Shown here piece after piece: positions 57,689 through 64,000 of a DNA stretch of 64,000 nucleotides. The number at the start of each line of letters is the position of its first letter. Within the stretch, counting starts at the first letter, position 1. Position numbers and translations under genes: made by a program. Below the pieces are notes generated by a model, which made no database searches, was not told where the DNA came from, and saw nothing but the letters and a program-made list of their open reading frames with translations. Source of the stretch: Nepenthes gracilis (taxonomy: Eukaryota; Streptophyta; Magnoliopsida; Caryophyllales; Nepenthaceae); contig BSYO01000030.1 of the NCBI GenBank assembly GCA_033239525.1, positions 10,685,030 to 10,749,029 of the forward strand, in the 5' to 3' direction.

Positions 57689-58073
57689 AGTCGGTCCCAC
57701 GCACGTCGCTTTGCTGTCGACCCCGAGGAGCTGTTCAATGAGCCTCTCCCTGCTGTGCCTCCTCCTCGGCCTCGGACGAAGCCCCCTCGGGCTCGCCTCG
57801 TCCTTTCCCGACCCGTCGGCTCCCCGGGACCATCCACCTCGATCGGCACTCCACCTCCTCCTCGGCCCGCTCGATGGGTCGATGTCTCGCATTGTTGACC
57901 GTTTTGAGCGTCTATTCTCTTCCCAAGAGCGGATTCTTACATCCCAATCTCAGCTCCAGTCCCAAATGCTTGCTTGCTTTGATCCGTTGGATACTCGGTT
58001 AGACACTCAGGAGGCTGCGTATCAACGCTGGCGGCGACATTATGGCACTCCTCCTCCCAACGATTCTGAGTGA
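57689..58073 (+). pseudogene. 3' continuation of the second ORF, frameshifted
   Basis: A Pro-rich linker in the original frame, then after a frame change near 57890 a helical tail reading RIVDRFERLFSSQERILTSQ and LDTQEAAYQRWRRHYGTPPP to a TGA at 58071. The heptad pattern suggests a C-terminal coiled coil. Belongs with 56897-57688. Confidence 0.65.
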
Positions 58074-58098
58074 TCCCCTCTCTTTGGCTCTTCGTGAC

Positions 58099-58111
58099 AA
58101 AAAGGGGGAGA
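58099..58111 (+). other. Internal polypurine tract
   Basis: AAAAAGGGGGAGA, 25 bases after the second ORF's end and 490 bases before the true 3' purine tract. Resembles the terminal purine tract of copia elements. Confidence 0.5.
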
Positions 58112-58597
58112 TCATGGTTTCCTTTTGGCGCATGCTGATAGGCGGAGCTTGGGCGAGATGTACTTCCTTGTGTTATGGGGAGTTAGACTTGATGTACTTC
58201 TTTCTGTTAAGGGAGTTCGATTTGATGTATTTCTTTTTGGTACTTCTTTTGTGATCCGTGCTATCTATATTATCTGGTGCTTTGTTATTAATGTTATCTA
58301 CTCTCTTTGTTGTACCTTAGTATTGCATGCTGTATCTATTCTTGCCTACATATTTGTTGTTGGTACTAACCTTACTTGACCAAGAAACTGAAGTTACACA
58401 GGCAGTCAAGCATGTTTTCATCTCATCGCCTCAGCAGCTCTCGTATAGCTATTTACATTTTTTTTATGTATCTCTTTTGTATCACTAGGCGTAGGTTTTT
58501 ATGTACACGGATTCTATCTCGGTGGTGTATGAACCCGTGATTCACTTGTATTTATTTATTTTTTGAGTTTTGTTACGGAATTGCCAAAGGAGGAGAT
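58112..58597 (+). other. 3' untranslated interior of the TR-GAG element
   Basis: T-rich with short repeats of GTTAGACTTGATGTACTTCTTTCT type (58185-58250). Ends in the purine tract AAAGGAGGAGAT (58586-58597). Confidence 0.6.
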
Positions 58598-59586
58598 TGT
58601 TAGAGATATTTGTATAATTGACATATTCCGTGACCATTTGTATTATTGTATCAATGTTGGGTTGTGGGTTGTCAGGTTAAAGTCCGTTCGGTTCGCCCTC
58701 CAGTCGCTCGAGCCTATCCAAAGCCTGCCCGCTCGCCAAGAGCTCGATTCCCGCTCGAGCGCAAAAACCAGTAGGGTGCCCGCTGGCCTGTCGCTCGCTA
58801 GCCTCTCGAGCCGAAAAACCAGTAAGTCGCCCGCTCGCTGCTTGCCCTCTGGCCGCTCGCCGCGCGCTTGAGCCCCGCTCGAGCGCCGGTGCAACGGGCA
58901 TATTTTTTGAACGCGTTTTTGGCTCCACTATAAATACTAGCCTTATGTTTTGAAACCCTAAGGATTCTGCAGAGTTGATTTGCGTGCCTCTTTGAGAAGA
59001 AAAGCCTCTCATGCTTCAAAGTTATTGTTCCTCATCTTAAGAAAACTAACACTACAATATTGCTCTACATGTTCAAACTAGTTTTCTCACCCACCTTATT
59101 TAACCATTGAATCTTTGCCTTCTACCATCGTTGGAGACTTTGGTTCGTGAAGAAGGAGACTCGTTCGTGATTGGAAATTCAAGTGGTTCGAGGGAAGATT
59201 GACGTGAAGGAAAAGGTGTCCGGTTCCGTTGCCGCGGGCAAATCCAAGGAGTTCCTTGATAGGGATCACGTGACGGGAGTAAGTCGGCTAGGTTAGCGCG
59301 TCGTTATTACCCGGTCTGTAAGTTGATTTTCATAGTGCATTGCTTCCCTGGCCATTGAAGCCCGGAGTATTTTTCTCGATACCGTGGGTATCGAGTTTTC
59401 ACTTCGTCACCAAAAATCGCGTCTTTATCTTTATTGCTCATATTATTTATATCGTGCATGCTTGTTAAACTTGTTAACATCTAGTATTAAATATCTTTTA
59501 CGTGTATTAGATATTTATTATTATTCACTGCTTCCGCTATACTTTTAACGGGGTCGAAACACGTTAGCACAAAACGTGCTTTTTCA
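58598..59586 (+). repeat. 3' LTR of the TR-GAG element
   Basis: 989 bp, closely aligned with 53041-54012. The GC-rich U3 block is preserved better here, with CTCGAG palindromes and AAAACCAGTA repeats, then CTATAAATACTAG. Confidence 0.95.
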
Positions 59587-59927
59587 ATGCTCTTTTCTTT
59601 CTCTTTTCATTTTTCTCTTGCTCTCTCATTTCTTAATATCTTCGGGAAAAAGGAACCAAAACTAGGTTTACACATTTAAATACACATATCGTCATACAAA
59701 AGTCAGTCGTGTGCCATCAGGCATGAGGCCTACATGTAAAGACACGTTACACACGACTTTAGGCCTAGAGTTGATGCTATCGACTCATAAGAACTGCATA
59801 AACGTATATCATGCACCCTTTGCCATTATCAACTCATGACAACTAAATTGATGCCTATCAGGTGCCAAATCAAATATCATTCGGTATTAAGTTTCTCATC
59901 TTCTCCAATCTTATTTAATAGTACAAT
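59587..59927. other. Intergenic sequence
   Basis: Starts with a CT-rich stretch; nothing recognised. 59587-59591 is the ATGCT target duplication. Confidence 0.4.
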
Positions 59928-60277
59928 TGTTATGTAGCATAAATTAGACTAGAACATAACTAAAAGAAGAAGAAAAGCAGAAGATTAGAGGGAGAACTTG
60001 ACGGAATGGGGCTGGGAATGTAGAGGAAAGAAAGGAAAATAGAATGGGATTCAAGAAAAAATCAAACCTCAAAAGGATTAGGAACTCATCACATTACTTC
60101 ATTCATCATCTACACAACACTGATTATTACAAGAAAAATAGGGTTATATATAGGCTAAGGATCTTCCGAACTTCTATTATCATAATAATTCTTATGGCTA
60201 ACACCTCTTCATTCTTGATAGATTACTCTTCTACTATTATGAGATGACCTGCTAAATGCTAGTATGATTACGTTACA
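59928..60277 (-). mobile_element. 3' LTR of a decayed gypsy-like element
   Basis: 350 bp; on the minus strand TGTAACGTAATC...ATGCTACATAACA, with a TATA box CTATATATAACCC near 60160. It is preceded in element orientation by CCTTGAGGACAATG and GGAAGAAGTAT (60278-60320), as before the 3' LTR of plant gypsy elements. No partner LTR was found to the right. Confidence 0.65.
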
Positions 60278-60938
60278 ATACTTCTTCCATAAGAGCAGCA
60301 TTGTCCTCAAGGATGGTATGAAGACGGTTATTTGTTTCTTTTGTCCTAAGTAATACCCTACCATACTAGCCACTAAGATTACACCACTATACTAACAAGA
60401 TGTGGTAGCTTCCTTTTGAAATAAGATTGTAGGCTCATAATTAAATCTGCCCATCTTTTGAAGACAATGTAGTTGGACATGGCTTGTAACTATTCTGTTA
60501 TGAACACCCGACCTTTTAGTTTGCAATGTTGGAGGAAGAGTAAGCTGAATTTCCCTTTGCCTTTCCTCCGTTGATAGAGAAAGTTGTTGACATTCAATTC
60601 ATTTTCTGTGATGCTGTTTGCTGCAATGCTGGAAGGGATTAAAGTTGTCTATTATGCCATCAGTTTGTGTGACACGATCTGGTTAATGATGTGACTTCAT
60701 GTCTTCCTAAGCTGTTGGGCTGGCTCTTGCTGATTGTGGTGCTTTTGCCAAGTAGCTGCATATATAATTTAATCTGGTCTATAGTAGAAAGGGCCTAAAT
60801 TTGCTGGTCTACCTTTTGCTCATTCACATCTGAGGTACTGTTATTTGGGTTATGTTTAAGCTAATTCATATATAATTGTTATGTTATTATTTGGGCATAT
60901 GATTTTAATGATAATGATAATAAGAATAAGAAGACTTA
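60278..60938 (-). pseudogene. Interior remnant of the decayed gypsy-like element
   Basis: Carries the purine tract and the CTTGAGGACAA motif at its left end. The rest gives no recognisable domain on either strand; right boundary unknown. Confidence 0.35.
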
Positions 60939-60987
60939 GAAGAAGAAGAAGAAGAAGAAGAAGAAGAAGAAGAAGAAGAAGAAGAAG
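60939..60987. repeat. (GAA)n microsatellite
   Basis: About 16 uninterrupted GAA units. Confidence 0.95.
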
Positions 60988-61371
60988 ATGGAGGTAAAAT
61001 TTAAAAAAGAGAAGGAGAAGGCATTTGAAAAACAGAGGAGAAATAAAGGATTAAATAACAAATTTAAGTAATTTATTAATCTCTTATTATTCTTTGATCC
61101 TTGGCTACTCTAATATTTTAAATGTTGATGCTTTTGTATCAAATCTTCCTTATATGGTCAAATTTGAGAGAAATTCAAAGATAGTGCAAAAACAATAGTT
61201 CATTATGAAATCAAAGATCAATTGATAATATTTGGTATGTAAATTTAGTTCTAATAGATGTTTAAATATCATATATGATAATTTTTAACAAAAATAATTC
61301 GAATTTGAGCAAAAATTGAACTCGGCGGCGTTGAGGCAACAAAAACAGGGGCATGATCACTGTTAGCGTTC
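60988..61371. other. AT-rich spacer
   Basis: No feature seen apart from the flank CGTTC (61367-61371) of the following LTR. Confidence 0.4.
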
Positions 61372-62222
61372 TGTTGGGGTCACTCTCTTGTGGTGTTTAT
61401 GTCCGCGGACCAGTGGAGACAAATGCACGAGGACTCCTCAGATGTTCATTCCCGAGAGGTTGACATGGACGAGGACGTTTGGAGAAATCCGGAAATGTAA
61501 AGGGCACTGGATGAATTGGAGGAGGACTACTCAAAGGTATCATGTCCGAGACGTGGACATGGACGGTGACGCTCGGAGCCCAGGCGTTGACTTTCTCTCG
61601 TCTCGCAGTTCTGCGGCGGCGTGTTGCAGTGGGCGATTGACCCACTCCGATTGGACATTCGAGTGGCTTCAATTTCCAAGGTGGCGGGCCTCGCCATTCG
61701 ACACGCAGAGGCGTGCGCGGCCATGGCAGCCCTGGGGGCCGCGACCACCGCCACCCTAGTCACGTGGCCCTCCTGGGTATTATAAATAGGTGCGTGAGAT
61801 TGAGAGAGTGCTAGAGGGAGAGCTTGAAAAGCTGGTGAGTGCAAGTGAAAGCAAAAGGACTTTGTGAAGAGAGAAGAGGAGTGCACCACCGGTGAGAGAA
61901 GGGAGAAAGAGAAAAATAGAGTGAAGAGAAAAGAGAGTGCTTTTTTCGGTTTGCTCAGGAATGTTTTCCTCTTTACTTCTTGGGTGTGTAGCGGATACTC
62001 CCTCTTGGAGGTTTGTAACCTATTTCACATAGTGGATTTGTTGTTATCTCTACTTCAAGTGGTTTTTCCTTCGGTTCAGGAAGGGTTTCACGTTAAATCT
62101 AGTGTATTTCTCTTTCCTTGTTGGCTGTCCGTCCGAGTGCTGTCCCTCTGACCGAGTAATTTGTCCTCTCAGTCATTGCGCTCGGGAACATTTTGTCCGA
62201 GCGCCCGTGTTGTGCCCCAACA
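61372..62222 (+). mobile_element. Solo LTR, 851 bp
   Basis: Inverted ends TGTTGGGG and CCCCAACA, with a perfect target duplication CGTTC (61367-61371 and 62223-62227). GC-rich U3, TATA box TATTATAAATAGG (61777-61789) and a copia-like U5 (GGTTTTTCCTTCGG...GGTTTCACGTTAAATCT). Short open frames here, such as 61388-61759, are chance frames in U3. Confidence 0.94.
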
Positions 62223-63299
62223 CGTTCTTCGTGGTTCACTGTTCACAGCTGGGTTAGCTGCTGTGACATGGGGAGCGCCTCCTTCGCACTATTGTGTGCT
62301 TTTGAACAAGAAAAATAAATATATTTTTGGTATTTTGATATGTTATTTGATGAAAATAATTAATTATTCGGCTATAGCAAAATACTTTGGTGATTATTTA
62401 AAATATTGAGTATATAAATAATTTTCTATGGATATATTTTGAATAAGTCAATATATTGGTTTTTACTTGTTTAATTGTGAATTTAATAAATAATATTATG
62501 TTAAGTATTGTGATAAATTTTGATTAATAAATTTAGAGAATGTATTTAATATTGATATTTAAAAAAAAAATAAACGACACATTAGACTGTATTGAAATAT
62601 CTATTTAATTATTTAATAGACATTAATATGTTATATTAATATTTAATTTTATTCACGTTATGTTATTTCTTATTCATGCTTCTACTTTTAATGCTTAATT
62701 TTAGTAGGACAGGATAAATAACTATACATTAAGATATTGGGTGATTGATGAGACTAGAAACATTAATAGGACACACTTGGCATTGGATGATGAAGTGATG
62801 AAAAAAAGCCTGGGTATGAAGTAATTTACCTAACTAAACGATGTGTAAATAAATTAATTTTAAGTTTACAGTGGTAGAAATATAATCTTATAGATTTTTT
62901 TTTAATGAAATCTCTTTTAATGAAATATATCATTATCATACATAATATTATCAGTTATTATATTTTGGATTTTATACATTATGTTGTTTTTTACAATTGT
63001 TGTATTTCCGATTAGAGAATTATTTATTAGTCATTCAATCCATATATTTTTCTTTTAACCTTCCAAATTGATAATCAGGCAATTACATTTTTAAGTAGTA
63101 ATTATACTGCAAGACTTAGATATGGATGTTTCATATGTCGTGGTGGAGTGTGATGGCTATGTGCAGATCACTTTTGTATTAATGGTTTACATAATTTATA
63201 GGGTGTATTACAAAATGTAAAAATTTCATTGAAATTATAGCTATATAAAAGTAAAATGTTTTTTTTTTTGAAAAAAAAAGATAATGCTACGTCGTAATT
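62223..63299. other. AT-rich spacer
   Basis: No coding or repeat signature recognised. Confidence 0.4.
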
Positions 63300-63370
63300 A
63301 TAAATATATATGATGTAATTATAGATTAATTTCAACATCATCAATAGAGCTCTTGAAGAATATAATCGGG

Positions 63371-63902
63371 TTATGACATGTTGTGTAGTCTACCCACGGG
63401 TTTGTAAGATATGTCCATCTGATTGTCATCTGCTGCGTAATGGATGGATTGAGGGGTAAGGAATCTGACAGTCTGGTTTATGTTCTGATCATTTCTCTTG
63501 CTTGGGCGAGTGATAGTTGAAGATTGTTGATCGCAGAATTGAGAATGTAGATCAAGCAATTGTCCTTCATCGAAAGAAGAACGAAGGAGGGCTGGCAGAT
63601 TTGATTTACGACCCAAGATGATGATCTGTTTGACATAACCAATGAGGACAAGCATCTGAAAACCAACATTGCATATTGTAGGAACGGCATTGCCAATAAA
63701 TTATTCAACACAACATACTTCTGTCATATCTTGCTTCATGTGGGCTCTTATAACCAGTGATAATTGGCTTATCCACCTGTGAGCATACATGCATGTATGA
63801 AATGCTGCCATGAGGTCTAAAGGCGTCTTCCACTTGTTGATCATTCAACCTTTGTGGGCCATGGTGGTTTTGAAAGGCTAGCAAACTGGTTGGTGTGCCC
63901 AA
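63371..63902 (-). CDS. Probable exons of an unrecognised minus-strand gene at the right edge
   Basis: The minus strand at 63902-63720 is open, with plausible coding (NHHGPQRLNDQQVEDAFRPH, then ISYMHVCSQ), and meets a donor GTATGT at 63714. A second open stretch begins after an acceptor GTTTTCAG near 63655 and runs to a TAA at 63371 (SNLPALLRSSFDEGQLLDLH, then QTVRFLTPQSIHYAADDNQM). Composition and codon use look genic compared with the AT-rich DNA to the left. Joining the two at these exact sites breaks the frame, so at least one boundary is wrong. I do not recognise the protein family. The gene would continue past the window's right end. Confidence 0.4.
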
Positions 63903-64000
63903 GCTATCAAAACATTGAAGTGTTTATGGAAATTTGAGGATGCTAATAGCCTTTGCTTTGTGGAGTTTCGAGGAACTCAGCTTTGTAGGACAAGAAGGAA

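Larger units (their letters stand above)
53041..59586 (+). mobile_element. Non-autonomous GAG-only LTR element (TR-GAG type) with a second ORF
   Basis: 6.5 kb with LTRs 53041-54012 and 58598-59586 and a perfect target duplication ATGCT (53036-53040 and 59587-59591). The primer site TGGTATCAGAG and a purine tract AAAGGAGGAGAT are in place. The interior encodes a copia-type gag with two zinc-knuckles but no protease, integrase, reverse transcriptase or RNase H. Instead a GC-rich segment and a second ORF fill the 3' half. This fits the TR-GAG class described in plants, which must borrow enzymes from other elements. Confidence 0.92.

Noticed and set aside
61388..61759. 123-codon GC-rich open frame
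   Set aside because: Lies wholly in the U3 of a solo LTR with exact ends and duplication; its residues match nothing and both strands are equally open.

Overview
This is eukaryotic nuclear DNA from a flowering plant, probably a eudicot; I cannot name the species. The evidence is an intron-split AMSH deubiquitinase gene with plant-type exons, several Ty1/copia and Ty3/gypsy LTR retrotransposons, a plant TRIM, an Au-type SINE, an RTE-type LINE tail, and very AT-rich spacers. Nothing bacterial (operons, CRISPR arrays, ribosome binding sites) is present.

Layout. 0-10 kb: intergenic DNA, a decayed copia element on the minus strand (1461-6903), and a second copia remnant (8500-9320). 10-27 kb: a small single-pass membrane protein gene (11228-11665), four solo LTRs (13442-14465, 15013-15436, 15921-16675, 22804-23967) and a complete 829-bp TRIM (19138-19966). 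27-41 kb: the catalytic half of an AMSH gene on the minus strand, as seven exons in a continuous 225-codon frame. One intron is about 10.1 kb because two LTR elements sit inside it. The first (29556-33380, TSD ACAAC) has gypsy-type ends and carries spliced fragments of two host genes, poly(ADP-ribose) glycohydrolase (PARG) and cytochrome c1, in one chimeric frame. The second (33556-37923, TSD GATTT) is a shortened copia element whose 5' LTR holds a 1.08-kb terminal-inverted-repeat transposon, which itself carries a CCCH tandem zinc-finger gene fragment. 41-64 kb: a degenerate Au SINE, a solo LTR, a full copia element (45622-51974, TSD TCATC), another LTR, a GAG-only element of TR-GAG type (53041-59586, TSD ATGCT) with a second sense ORF behind a good splice acceptor, a gypsy LTR remnant, a solo LTR (61372-62222), and at the right edge probable exons of an unrecognised minus-strand gene.

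How the parts relate. Only AMSH, the small membrane protein and possibly the right-edge gene look like host genes. Almost everything else is mobile DNA. Most elements could be delimited to the base by matching 5-bp target duplications. Coding remnants share a decay pattern, with stops at former Trp, Gln or Arg codons. The points of most interest are three host-gene or extra-ORF acquisitions by transposons (PARG/cytochrome c1, CCCH zinc finger, and the extra ORF of the TR-GAG element), the first two stacked inside one host intron.
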